From NCBI RefSeq assembly GCF_004798865.1, contig NW_025335269.1:18530616-18594615 (forward strand): a DNA stretch of 64,000 nt, in the 5' to 3' direction. Origin of the DNA: Varanus komodoensis (lineage: Eukaryota; Chordata; Lepidosauria; Squamata; Varanidae). The translations under genes were made by a program, and so were the position numbers. The notes under the pieces are model-generated. The model had not been told where the DNA came from. It saw nothing but the letters and a program-made list of their open reading frames with translations, and ran no database searches. This document shows positions 39,501 to 54,500 of this stretch, piece by piece; positions within the stretch are counted from its first letter, which is position 1, and every line of letters starts with the position of its first letter.

Positions 39501-42500
39501 GCTGGATGAGGGCCAATAAACAGAACCTTAATCCAGATAAGACGGAGGTCCTGCCGGTGGGTGGTTCAGGCTTTCAGGTAAGTGACTTTGACTCTATCCT
39601 GGATGGGGCAGCACTCCCTCTAAAGGACAGGGTCCGCAGCTTAGGAGTGCTCCTTAATTCAGAACTGTCACTGGAGACCCAGGTGGTGGCGGTGGCAAGG
39701 AGTGCCTTCTTCCAGGTTTGGCTGGTCCATCAGCTGCATCCTTACCTGGACGAGCACTGCCTAGCAATGGTGATACATGCCCTGGTAACTTCCCGACTGA
39801 ATTATTGTAACATGCTCTATGTGGGGCTGCCCTTAAACATGGTCTGAATACTTCAACTGGTACAAAGCCAGGTTGCTAATTTAACGCCAGTCCTCTACCA
39901 GCTCCATTGGCTTCCAGTTGAAGTCCAGGCCCAATTCAAGGTGCTGGTATTAACCTATAAAGCCCTAAATGGCTTGGGACCAGGATACCTGAAGGAACGT
40001 ATTATTTGCCCTCCCGCCCCTTGAGATCAGCGGCAGAGGCCCTCCTCCAGGAACCCTCCGTGAAAGATATTAGGAGGGCGAGTACCCAGAGGAGGGCTTT
40101 CTCTGCGGTGGCGCCCCACTTATGGAATGCGCTCCCCAGAAAGGTATGCCAGGCGCCATTGTTATTTGTTTTTCAGCGCCAGGCCAAGACCTTTTTATTT
40201 AAACGATATCTTAATAATTGTTAATATTATTTATTGGTTTTAAAATTTTAGCCAGGATGAATCCAAATTTTATATGTACTTATCTGATAGTTTGTTTATG
40301 ATGTTGGAAGCTGTCCCGAGGCTTATGCAAATGGGACGGCATACAAAAATTCCAAATAAATAAATAAATTATCTCCTTCCTTATATGCCCTCATGCCCCT
40401 TAAGATCTGTGGGAGAGGCCCTGCTCAGGGAACCCTCCCTGAAAGAGATAAAGATGTTATCTACTTGGAGTAGGGCCTTCTCCGCAGTGGCACCCAGACT
40501 GTGGAGTACGCTCACCAGAGAGGTTTGCCAGGCACCACATTTATATTCTTTTTGGCACCAGGTGAAAACCTTTTTATTCGAACACTATTTTAAGAACCAC
40601 TGATTTTAGAAGGTAACAGTCACTTTCTTTTATTTCTTTTATTTAACTTTATCTGTATTTTATTAACTATTTATTATTCCTATTTATTGTTATTGCCTAT
40701 GGATTCTTTTTATCGTTGTTCTTGATGTTAATGTTGTAAGCCATCCTGAGACGTTGTCATAAAGGACAGCATATAAATGTTTTAAATAAATAAAAAGAAT
40801 AAAATGATACACCAGTACCTTTTCAGATAAGGCTCAACAGATAATGTAGCTGTATATATACATACACACGTGCACGCACATGGAGGAAAGGAGGGAGAGA
40901 GCACATCCCAGCAAAGATACAATTAACAGTGATGTAAATATTACCTGCTCTCAAAGGCTTGTAAAGGTCATTTGATGGCGTTCTTTGCCAACGTTCCTTG
41001 AACTTGTTTCGTAGTTCATTGTCAGTTGCTTCTTCTTCATCCAATATCCTTAGAGACTAAAAGTGATTTTTTTAAGTATTTCAAATTAAAATGGCTTACA
41101 TTATAACAAAGTGCCGGGTTCAGCCCAAGTTAGCTGGGCTTAGACTCCACTAACATCAACTAGCTAAATTAATTATGGCTTCAAGCCATTGATTTCAATG
41201 GGAACAAACTTAAGCCGGAACTAACATGTCCCACTGATTTCAAATGGACCCAAATTAAGCTAAGATCCAGCTCAATGAACCCAATGAAATTTCAATGAAC
41301 TCATCAATAGGAGGAATATGACTAACGGCCTCTTTAAAATGAGAGAATGGATGTGCATGTGAACAATATTTATGAGAATTAGACAAGCACACTGATGTTT
41401 TATAACCCAGTAAAATGGTGAGAGCCAGTGTGGTGTAGTGGTTAAAAGCCTGGGACTGGGACTCAGACGATCTGGGTTCTAGTCCCCGCTCAGCCATGGA
41501 GCCAACTGGGTGACTTTGGGCCAGTCACAGACTCTCAGCCCAACCTACCTCACAGGGTTGTTGTTGTGGGGATAAGATGGAGGAGGAGATGTAAGCTGCC
41601 TTGAGCCCTTTGTAGGAAAAAGGCAGGATATAAATTGCAACATAAATAAATAAATCAAATAAATAAATAAATCAAAAATAAAATAACTGCTTCTACGATT
41701 TTATCAGCTCAAGTTGTGCCACTACCATGGCAAAAAGGAGCAATGCTGCTGTCCATCACTATTGTACACTTACCTCATCTAAAATCTCTCTGTTTCTCTG
41801 CAGTAGTTCAGGAAGATCTTTCATCAACTGATCAATTGTCTGGACACCTCCCTGTTCAATCATAGACTTAGATTTCTGCAGAATGGATTGGGGAACACTA
41901 TCGCCAGAGACATCTTCTATAGCAGCAGGGAGATTGAGGGATGCCAGCACTCTGAGAAGAACAAGGTACAATTTCATTTTGTATCAACCAGCTTCAAAGT
42001 CACTTGACACCAGTCACATGTTTCACTGGTGTTAGCGTTCCCACTTCTGAGAAAATTATGCTTTGCTATCATTCTTTGCCATCACAATAGAGAAGCAATA
42101 GCCAAAATGTTGATTGCGCTTTCTGTCACATGTAAGCATTTGAAAAGCATTGCTGCTAATGAATACTCATTAATTGATTTAATTTAGTACTCTTGCACCC
42201 TCCAAACTCCATAGCCAGTGTCAGCAATATATAAATTAAAAAGTCATCAAGATCTTTACAGGAACTGAACTTAGTTTTCCCCATCAGCATCTTCACTACA
42301 GTAAGTTAGATGCAGGAAAAGTCTGTTCCTCGGAGTTACCACTGCAATTAATGAGATTCAGTCGTGATTAAGTTTTCCCATTGACTGTAATAATATTTAA
42401 GTGTAACTAAATTAGACCAGCTCCAACCCAGTGGACCAAAGATGATCAAGTGGCACTCCACTCATGCAACACGGCTTTCCTGCTCCTGTCCCCATTCCCA

Positions 42501-45500
42501 GTGCAGCCCACTTGTGCCCCTCTTCAAGCACTGAATGTCATTAGACCCTATGGAACAGCAGAGAAGGGTCGAATTGGTGACTACAGCAAATTAAAAGATA
42601 TGGAAGGAATTGGGCAGAGCTGCCTTTGCCAAGTAAAATCTGCTTGTCCAAGATCTCTCTTGAATCAAACCACTGTTTTACAAAGTCAGACACCAGAATA
42701 TTCATCTCACCCGTTTGCCAGATTGGTGGCCTCTCTCATCTGGGCGATTGATCTGTTAACCAAATCTGCCTTTCTTTGGTTGTAGAGGGTAAGAGCTTGT
42801 TGCACTGCCAAAGGAACCATCTTCTCAAACAAATCTAGAACGAAAAAAGCACTCTTATAACTACCTTAACTCCTGCCAAGGTACTTATATAAAAATACCA
42901 AACCAACAGCACATATTCTTCATAGCCTTCCAAGAAAGGAAAGCCTTAATCTCAAAGTAGTAACCTCCACACAGGCAAAGAATCAGTATTTAAGCTTATT
43001 GCTTCTCTTGAGCTCCAGTTTAAGAGCAAGTATATATGTGCACATGTAAAGAGGACTCTATCAATGCAGAACAGCACAGAGCCCATTCCTACCTCCAGCT
43101 ATCACATATGTTGCTAAAAGACAGCCTAGTCTTACTTGGGCACCATGAAGCACTTATGCTTCTTGACTCCTATGATACTACTGCAACATCATTAGATGAG
43201 CATAGCCTACAGCACTCAGACTGCTTCATCACCGTTAGCATGGAAGCAATGCCACCCTACCATCCTACATTTGTCAAGGCAGATATACAGTAATTTACTT
43301 GTAAGAAATTTAGATCTTACATAGTTATTGCTGAATAAGAAGTTTTGCAGTCTGCAAGGTTTGCGTATGTTATCATCAACACTCTACAGATGTAAAGTTT
43401 ACCTTTCTACTCATTCCACAAAGGGCGACCAGAAGTGAGAAGATTATAGATCAGTACTTCCATGTTCCATCAGCATAAAGTTCTAGATACAGAGGAACCT
43501 AGCCCACCTTTCAAGTGTAAGGAAACGTTAGCACTTATGTGGTTTAGAACAGGGTTACTGCAAGTGCATCCTGTAAGGTTCAAATCTAAGTTGAGTGATA
43601 ATATCTGAGTGGGATGGGCAATCAAGCCTAATTCTATCAGAAGTATGTTTCCCATTTACAAAATGGGAAAATGGCTGACCTACTAGACATTAGGAGATTA
43701 ACACGGAAAGATATCCCACCCCCTGCTATCTAAAGAAAAGATAAGCCTAAAAACAGTCAAAACATTATAATGGAAATAACATGTTACCTGCAAAATGTTA
43801 GACTGTGGTAGTAAATGCACTTACCAGTAAATTTCTGACTCAGAGGAACAACCACTGGAGTAGCTTTCACAAGACTGGCTTTTCCAATAGGCTCTAAATC
43901 TTTAAGATCAGGAATCCTATCATGATAGATGAAGTCATTGTCCTTCTTAGCAGCTGTAAGTGCACGGCTGATTTTGTCAGACAATTCTTTTACATTTATA
44001 TATTCATCACGAGATGCCACTGTTTTTACTAGATCGGCAGCATGCTAAATGAAAAATAAAGTTGAATTTAACACCCACTTTCTATAACATCTGCTTTAAG
44101 TGAAAGCATCTGCTAAAGGTAACATCTCTGGCTGAAGAATACACAATATGTTTGCTAGGCAAGTACAAAATAATTTGCAAAAGTTTTAAGAATCTTAAAA
44201 AATACTGATATGCAAATCTACTTAATCTAATTCTGATAGTCATTTTAAAAGGCATGTCTACATGATAGATAATTATGAAATGAAAGATACATTACTGCCT
44301 CATGCAAAATCAAATTTCCCACTCAAAACATTCAACAAAATATTTTTCTTGGAACCCTCAAGCATGCATACTGTTCCCAAACTATACAGTTCATTAGGCG
44401 GAAAGACAGTTATTTTTAAAAGAAAATTATCTACTGCAGAAATAGCAGCAGACACCACCTTTTGCTACAAGCCAAAAAGGTACAGAAAGTATGAGAATAG
44501 GAACTACATGTGAAGTATGTAGTCTATGTGTCTGCCTATGCACTCGTACATGTATACTCAGATATGTTTGTATGTGTACACACACACTCATTCACATTAG
44601 CCTTTCTTTCTTGTCAGTTTGGAAGCCACTAAATTAAGCAATGATATTTTATTTGCAATTATTTCTTGACTTTACGGAAGAAAACTCCCTCCTTAAAACA
44701 AGGGGCTTATTTTATTTTATTTTTTTTAATTTCTGTAAGCAGTGGTGAAAAGGTATCACTGTGTTACCACTGCCTTGCCTGCTACACCATTAGACCATAA
44801 GTAAAGCCATGTTGGATCAGACAGAAGGTCCATGCAGTCCAGTATTTTGTTCACACGTTGGCAAAGCAGCTGTCCACAAGATCTCTCAAGCAGGCTGGGT
44901 ACAAGACCTCCACCTCAGAGATGTATGTATGCAGGTATGCGGTCTCTGTTAAAGGAGGCAGCACATGGCCAGCAAGGCTAGTAGCCAATTATAGCCTCCT
45001 CCCCCCTGAATTTGTCCAATCAGCACTTCCTGAGGCAGTGAATTCCATGGTTTAATTTTATGTCAGCTTCATGGGATGACCCAGGATTCTAGTACTGTGG
45101 GAAAAGGAGAAAAATGTCTCCTTCTCCACTTTTTCCATACCATGCATAATTTTAAACACCTCTGCCATGCCTCCCTTATTCATCTAAGCTAGTTCCCAGT
45201 TGTTCTAGCTGCCCCTCACAAAGGAGTTGCTCCAGCCCCTTGATAATTTTAGTTGTCCTTTGCACTTTTTCCAAATCAGTATTTCCTTCAAGGCAACCAA
45301 AATTGTACACAATATTCTAGGTGCAGTCACAGCAAAGATTTGTATAATGGGTGTATGATCTTAACAGTTCTATTTAGTATTTCATTCCTAATTTTGCCCA
45401 AAATGGAGTTTGCCTTTTTCACACCAGTTGTACACTGAGTCAATACTTTCATCAAGCTGTCAGTGACGACCCCAACATCCCTTCCTGATCAGTCAAGTTA

Positions 45501-48500
45501 GCACAGATCCCATCAGCCTATACTTGAAATTGAAACATTCTTAGGATGTTTGCTTAAATACCACACAGTAGTGATGAAATGTGATTGGAACAAACCAGAG
45601 TAAAAACTGTTTCATGTCTGCTCTTAGTATATAGAACCCACTGCGCATTTCAATTTGGAGTCATGCTGATTGCAGCTTTTCCCGTATCTGTTACTAGCAT
45701 TTTGTATAACCTGAAGCCTGATTGAAATGGATCTAGATAATCCATTCACTGAAGAGTACCTGGAGCTGTTCAACCACCACCCACTCAAGCATCTTGCCCA
45801 GGAAGAGAGAATGCTGGCTACTGGCTTACACTTATTAGACCTCTGGGCTTTTTTCTTTTAGAACTACCAGGAAACCACAATAAATTCTCCAACTAGCAGG
45901 CAGAAAAAGGGAGAGGGAAATAATATTTCCAGTTTCTGGACTAGCTGGAGACTCAGAAAAGTGTTGAAAAGGTAGAGGCACTGAGAACACCTTTCAACAC
46001 TTGAAGTATAGAGGATTACATTGTTATTGTTAACCCCTTTGGATGCACATTTCTTTCACCACTGTTATCCCTTTGGCAATTTGGCAACTATGCATACATT
46101 AACCGATATGCAGTCTCACCCAGTCAATTTCCTTGTCCGTTACCTACTCCTCTTCCCTGTCCCCTTTGACAGCTGAAACAAGAAAATTAACCTACAAGAT
46201 GGCATGTATTTGACACTTGAGGAAGATTGACAAAATATTATGAACACAGCTATACAATTTTCAGGAACAGAAAACAGAATGGGGGAGAATGAAAATGGAT
46301 AATGGGCAGAGTTGGAGAGGGAGAGACAAGATAGATTCTGCTGCAAAAAGCACTAGGATACATTTCAGAATCAGAGAACTGAGAGGGTAGGAGGGAACGA
46401 ACAACCCAAAGTAAGCCTGATTGCCTGCCAAGCACACCATGCACTGTTTAAAAAAATAAGCCAAGCCATTGTGGCTTATGGGCAGTGTGGGTTAGCATGA
46501 TGAACACACCCACTGCCTCAGAAGTCATAAAATGAAGGCTGTCTAGAAGGTTAAAAGGGCATTTTTCAGATAACAATCCTAATTCAGAAATATTAATATT
46601 CTGTCTACAGACATCACTCTGTCATGATGAACCATGAACTAATTAACATTAGGTATAATTAGGCTATTGTTGGGCTTTTATTGTGAAATTGGGCTTTTAT
46701 TGTGAAATGTGTGTCTAATGTCAGTTGATGCAAAACATGAACAAATCAAAGAAAAAAACTGAAAAAAATAACTGTCTTTCTTAATTTACTGAAACTGTCC
46801 CATGCTCAAGATAAAGGTAACATTCATTGAACTCTCTCTCTCTCCCCTGCCCCACTTTTTTTAAAGAAAGGAATTTAAGTTACCCACCTGTAATCTTGCA
46901 ATTTCTTCACCAAATTTCTTTTGTTGCTTTGCCAGTATGGACTGATGATACTCTGCATTGGCCTGCATTATGCAGTGTTTTGCAGCCAGAAGAGGAAACA
47001 CTTCCTGGAAATAAAAATACTGACCAGGGGAAAAGTCCAACCACATAAACCATCACAGACAACATGGGATGCAGGAAGAAAGAGGAAGAAGAACAGGATA
47101 TTAGTCACCCAATTAATAGTTTAGATAAGACATGAGGAGTGAAGGAGACCCATGTGACTTTTTTGAATTAAGTTCGGTGCAAGTATGAGTACTGTGCTGT
47201 TTATTTAAATTTGAAACATTTTTAATTAGTTTATGAGTTTGATTGCATTTAGGCAACTTTATTTTTATACATGGAACTACTGAAATGGCTCAGGCACACA
47301 AAGATACTGTGCGATCTTCTTGGTACATAAATTGGTACAAAGAATTATGGAATCCATGTTGAGTATCTATGTGAACTCCCAGTTAGCATGGTGAGAGTGT
47401 ACATCCTGGATATACTGTATGTGGTGACATGGAATAGGATGCATATATAAACTAGCCCTTTAAATAAGATGGGTGCAATTGTTGAAGCAGCTTATAATTA
47501 CTTCACCTGCAATAATACTCACTTGCTAACTTTCTGAAAATGCTTGTAGTTCAAGAACTGAAACCTTAAGCATAATCATTATTCTTTCCAAGCAAGTCTT
47601 AAGCCTGATCTATATATGCAGCAACATGTGATTATAAAATAAGACTACCACATCAGGTGGAAGATAACAGTTTTCAGAACACTTCCCTATGTGTATTTTT
47701 TCTTTAAAAAGTTACATATAAAAAAATCTGATGAAAAAAATCAGAACAACAGGAATGGGCTGCTACATGCCTTTTCTTCTATCAAACTGTTTAACAAGAT
47801 GGAAAGCTGTATAAAAATCAAATTGTACCTGCAATCCAAAGTGATACAGTATAATTACCATGTCACTTTACCATACAGGCAATTGCAGGATAAAAAGAAA
47901 CAATGACTAAGAGTCATCATTACTGAATTGTGTATCAAAAACCAAAACTTGCTTAATCCTATATAATCTAGGCCCCAGAACACTATCAAGAAGCTATATA
48001 TTGCAAGTAGAAACTAACTGGTTATTAAAATCTCTATAATGCTTTCCACAGAACTTACTCCCAAGGGTGATTCAGGTGTGTCTTGAAAAGTTGGCAGCAA
48101 TCCTTAACCAAAGCAATGTATGGTCTAAAGTTATATCTTATCCCTTAAAAAAACAATGTAAATCAAAGTTAAAAAAACAATGTTTACACAGAATATTCTA
48201 CACAGGGAAACCATGTCCCTTAAATAGGTTTTAGAGCTGATGTTTCTATCAAATAATAATTCAGTAGGCAAACGCTACTAATTTAGTGTTTTTTCTAGTT
48301 CTGTTCTCATTCCCTATATTTCAGAAAGTCAGGAAATGAAGCAACAGAGCACTCATACTGCTATCAAGTCTATCCCAAGGTGAGTTTCCTAGGTTATGGA
48401 AGAGAACATTAAAGAGTAAAGAGAAATTTCATTAGCAAGCATGTTAGTTTGAAATCATTTTTAGCAAGCAAATCAACAAAGAGACAGAGATAAATGCCCT

Positions 48501-51500
48501 ATGTTAAATAAAATTGAATTCTATCTGAAAGATATATTTTCATTGTTAAAGCAAACAAGCTTGGTATGAATCCATAAGTACTGGTTTCATATCCTGTCAT
48601 ACAAAATTTAATTACATGTCTCCATTCTGCCCACCCTCCAAATGTCAAGCAAGGATTATCATGTACTTGATAATACCACTGGCAAGCTCAAAGATTTAAC
48701 CATTTCAATTCATAGCATGCTTTTAGTCTTCTTATGCAGTCTTTACTATAGAATTACCAACCTTGGGTAAGGTATCCTTGTACTGACACTGCTTGAATGC
48801 ATCTCCATAGTAATCAGCAGCTTGATTTGCAAGTTTGGCTATGATGGCATCTTTCATTTTATCTAAAATAAAATAAAGTTGGTGTCACTTTTCAAAGCTA
48901 TTCAGTAACTGAGATAGTTTCATATATTCAACTAAAAAAAGAAAAAATCATATTAAGACAGACCACACATTCTATAGTGTTTCAGTTCTGAATGTTTTCT
49001 ATATGCTAAAGCAGCCACAGTGTTATGTTTTCAAAAGTTATTAGAACACAATGTCTAAAGCAGCATATTCAAAGCTTTTTGAAGTCAAGAATAAAAGATG
49101 TCTTTTATTCAGAAACACAGAAATAAAAACTCTTAAAATCTCCTTCAAGCAGTACTGTTTCAAACCCAAGTCTGATTACATTCTGCATTTGCAAAGCAAG
49201 CTTGGAAGAAAAGTCTTGAGGATTTGCAGGTTCTAGTTACATCATTGTTTTGAATCCCATGCTTTAAATTCATGTGCTAATTTTGTTATGTGAATGAAAT
49301 ACTGCAGCACTAGAGCCTCAAATATGCATGGGAGATGGCCAAATGGGAGCTACACCTCTGAAAGGCCTACGCTGACCATTGCTTTTCCCTCTTTCTATGT
49401 ATATATGAACAAATGCTATAAGAGTCAATGCTTTTGAAACTTACTAATCCTCATGAATTTGCTAATTGTTCAGAAAAGCATAATATTATTGAACAGCGAT
49501 CGATCTGTTTTGCTGTTTTTATCCACTGGATTTCAGAGAGAGCTGAAGATTTCCACGGTGAAAAGTTTATTTTTGAGGGGCTTGCCATAAATATGTAAGT
49601 AAAAATAAAAAATGAAAAGCATGCATTTCAAGTGGCTAAAGTAATTTTTATATTAAGCATAAAATAAGTAGGAAATTGGGGGGGGGGGGGAGAAACAACT
49701 GAAGTCAGTGATTCTCAAAATGTTTTTAACTGCAGCTGCAGGCAAGACCACAAACTATACATGGTTGTAGCCACATTGGACATAAGTGGGCCATGAAAGT
49801 CAGTGAAACAATTGGTGCCTTTGTAGCTGCATTAGAAGCCTCTGGTGGCTACATCTGGAAACCACAGTGCTCTAAGATATTTTAAGAAACTACCTATAAA
49901 TGATTCTCTCCCTTCAAATATGAAGGCTAAGGATAAAACCACAGAATAAGTATTTACCTTGTATTAGGGCAGTTTCAGACTACATTTTTAAAATCACTGT
50001 AGTACTTCTCTAAGTCATCTTAGCTACTAAAAATATATTGGCAATTGTAAAGGGGATCCATCTGTGTTTCTGATGAAAGCTTGGAGTTTGGTATCCAGTT
50101 TTGACAAAGCATTTTTCCTCTGCAGAAGCAACTACATTAAATATACAGGTATTAGATTTAAAGATTTCACTCTGGTGCCACAAAATTATAACTTGCAAAA
50201 TATTCCCCCAGTCTTCTTCAGCTGAATTTGATGTTTTGAGCAGAAATAATTAGTATTCCATAGCACTAGCAAAAGAAATTTTTAGAATCTAAAATTTCCA
50301 AGTAGTAAATTCCATGACATACCTCTGGTAGCTTTTAGAAAAAAGACTTCTTGAGCTTGGGCCAGCATAATTAGACTCAGAGTGCTTACTGTATCTGGGG
50401 CAATGTCCACTGTAGGTTCACGGTTTAGCGAAGACAGGACAGTATCTTTTACATGCTGGAAGGCACCGCTAGCAAACTTGAGAAAATAATATATTATAGA
50501 TGCATATCTGATATCACCACGAAAAATAGCATGAACATATTGGTACTATTTTAATATAACTGAAAAATCTGAACACTGAAAAATAAGTTACTAACATAAA
50601 CGTCTAAAGCTGCCAGTCTGCACATGTTAAGCTGCATACTTCCCATTCAAATCACATGTGTCTTGTGGGTAGCACCCTTAGAGAAAGAATTCCTTAATAT
50701 GCAACATGGTTTTAAACAAAAGTGCATCATGCCAGATGTTTAGCACAAGCAATGGTATAAAAATCTTATGTACAGACATGCCGTTTGGTTTGCAGTTTGG
50801 TAATGACCTGTGTTAGAAGCTAAACAAGCTACTTATCTTAACAATATAATAAGGCCTGGTTGTATCTTGTTTTACTACTAAGCTGATCTGCATAAAGGAA
50901 CTCTTACCTCACATAAAAATATAGTTTAAAGGTGCAAGACTATACATATTTCCGTGTTTGGACAGGAAAAAGTTCCATAATTCCCTAGAGGAATGCTGGC
51001 TGCAGAATGCTCAGAGTTGTAGGATGTTTTGCTCTATGACCATGCATAGGAGTGCACAGTTAAAGGCTAGCACAACTTCTTGTGGCATGTTAACCTCAAA
51101 CTTATGTATTTATATACACATGCAGAGAGGATGCATCTACTTAAAATGTAAATAGAACAGACGTGAAAAGTACCTTAACAGTTGGTATTAACAAGACATT
51201 GCTAGTGATAAGAATAAGATTGCACCTTAAGAAAACTGGCAAACTATTTCTTTGTACAGCATATTTAAACTACAGTTTGGGGAGCTACATACAGAATCCA
51301 AGAATGCTGTAAAAGACCACAACAAAATAATGCTCCTTAACATGGAACCTTTTTGTTCCTGAGTTTATAAGGGATGCCATCCTTGAAGCTTGTTTGCTCA
51401 AAATATTAAAAATCATATAGATGTCTGTATCAGTGGGCAAGAAAGCTATGCAGCATTTCAGGAGACCATTTAATAGAAAAGACATCAATAAATGAGCCTG

Positions 51501-54500
51501 GCTTTCTGGAAAGTTATAAACTGGAGAATCTGCAATGCGCTATTTGCAACAGACTTATAATTAGCTTCAAGATGTTTCAAGATGTTTCTGTTGTCCTAGA
51601 ACCTGGGTAGGCAACTACCAGGGGACACGGAGCCATATTGCCCCTGTCCACTGACATTTACTAGCATGGCAACAGCAGCAAGAAAAAATAGCTTCCCTTT
51701 TAAAGCCAAAAGCAGTATACTGGGGAAGGGCCATTTTGATTTAAAATATTATTTTTGCTACCATTTTACCAAATTTAAATGGCAAACCAGTGCTTCTGGC
51801 TTTTAAAGAGGCAATTTTTCCTTACTGCATATAACCTCTATGTTGCTCACCCTGCCTAGACAGTGATATAATTTAGCATGTTTATTCTACTTGCTTTTAA
51901 GTAAGCAAAGCTAAAATAAGTGTCCCATGTTATTTTTGCCCCAATACACCACAAATATTTAACCTGAAATATTTGAGGGGGAGAGTAAACAACACTTACT
52001 GTGATTTAAACATAATTAAGTAGGAATCTTATTGGAGTATTTGTAAAAATGTAAAAACAACAGCATGGACTTCCCTTGTATTGTTTATAAGGGAAGGAAG
52101 GGGAAATTCCGCACTAAAAATTTTAGGAGCCCAAAGAACTGTGCATGATGTGTTGACAACCACTCATTTATTTCAATATAGTTTAATCCTCTTCCACTGA
52201 GGCTGAGACTCCTTCAGTTCCATGGCTACTACTGATCAGTTCTATTTCTTACTGAGATATGTGTTTCAATGACATGTATGTAGTTTCTCAAATACTTGCT
52301 AGAAACAATCACCTGAAAAAAATCAATTGCAACTCTGAGACTGCCAAGTTGCCTAATAGCATTTTTGCTACTGGCAACCATTCTTTGTTGCTAATGAACT
52401 TATGAAACAGAACTGTTTCCATGGAAAAATTAAGCATTGGAAGGTTTTCCACTTCAGATAACTGATGCAAAAATATTTTCTTCCACTATCCCTAAATGAC
52501 TTCAATGTTAGAACATATGCACTAGTCTCCACTGCTTGGTCCTTTCAAAAACATGTCAAGACATTCCCCTTCACTTTCTCTAAATGATTTCAAGTTTGAT
52601 CCCACTACATATTTCCTCAATTTTCAAATACAGTGTGGGAGTACTGTGGCATAACTCCTGCTACATGAATACGAACATTCAATTCTCCCTATACTTTCTA
52701 TGAGACGTACAAAGAACTTTCTGGTAAACACATACCACAGTATCTTGGTTCACTATCTGAGCAACAAAAACAAGCTTGAAATGAACATAAATCTATGGTT
52801 AAACCTTAACTCAAATCCAGGTTTCCCAGATTCCAATCTAAAAATATCCACGGTACATCCACTACTACCTGGGGTGATACAGTTTATTCTCCAACACACC
52901 TAGAACCTTACAAGTATACAAACTTAAGATACAATATTTCAATCTAATAACTAGCAATTTCAATAACCTATTAAACAGAGAAAAAAGTAATACCTGATAA
53001 TGTTTTGCTGCAGCTTTCAATCCTTCATCATTGTCAAGATTCTGTTCTGATGCTATCTGGCTAGCCAATGCACCACAATTAAACAACACACATGTCTTTT
53101 CATAGCCCAGACTTGCCAAAGCTGAAACAAAATACACACAAAAGAGCATCCTTAACAACAAATGAGACAGTCATGAAGTTTGTAAAAATTAAGGAAACTG
53201 TAAGCAGAAATTAACAAGTATGTTCCAATGAGACTGTATACACATGAACTTTGTAAAATTAGCATTAAACATCTCCCTTAGAAAAGCAAAACCAATTATC
53301 TTAGGTTTCTGGTCTGTTTTCAAACACACATCAGCACTGATGACCATCCTTAAAGCTCCTAAATATTTTGGATAGGGATATTTAAAGAACTGCTGAAGCT
53401 TGCCATTCCAGTGCATGCCCCTTTAAATGAAACTGTATTCTTGATTAAGAGATCTAATATTCATTGCTCCCAATGTCTTGTCCAAATTCCACGTCCACAA
53501 ATGGAAAGTCTTGAAGGCATCAAGCCAGCCAGAGAAGTGTCTGTTTTAATTAACAGCTTAGTGCCTTTCATCTGCTAGCACCATTTTGTCAGGTGGCACA
53601 GAGCAAACAGGTTCTGTCAAACAGATGAGCAATGCATAATCAGGAATACAGTACTTTCACAACAGACTGGTAGAGCTTCTTTGCCTGCGTTGCCTGGACA
53701 CCCTGGCTAAACATAATATAGGCTATGTTCCCCTTAGCCCTTTCTACTCTCCCCTGACCATCTACAATGCTGTACAATGAATCAATCTGGACAACCCATG
53801 TGCATGTGTGTAAAAAGATTTAGTGAGATGTAGCAAACTACTGAACATTAGTTTATTTCCTTAAATTACCATGTTATCCCTTACTTTATTCTCAATAAAA
53901 TGCTATTTTAATTTTACTCTTAATAACATTGTGTTTTATTTTTGAATAAGCTGGTGGCAGGCCAAAGAACTCTCCCTACCCCTTCCACCAAGCTAAGCCA
54001 TTTGGAGTTACATTTTGGCCTAAAGGACATAAAACAAAAGCAATCTACCTTTACCCACAGTAATGGATAGGCAACTGGCTTGGCGCTCTAGCCTTCTTCT
54101 AATGAAGAAACATGGAAGGATGCACAACTGGCTTACCACACAAATTAGTTGTAGGCACAGCTTTGTTACAACAGCCTTTCCCCACATAGCCTTCCTTGTC
54201 CTCTTAGATAATTAGCAGAGACCCTGCTCCATTAGACATGTCTGAACTGCTAATAAAAGATTCTACTTGCATAAAAAATAGCCAATTTGTCATGACAGGT
54301 ATCTTCTTTCAAAGTTTATGAAAGTACATATATGGGTGTGGGCCCCCGGGTGCCCATAAACTCCCTTTCAGGTTCTGCTTGTTTATGGGAATACAACTAA
54401 CTACTTAATGTCACTTTATATCACTTGGGGCCAGCAAGGTAACTGAAGAAATAAAAAGGGAGTAATAAGGCTGCTAGGATGCAAACTGGTGTTATACATT

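Noticed and set aside
39476-40603. Protein-coding frames within intron 11
   Set aside because: They are L2 LINE remnants with breaks, not host exons.
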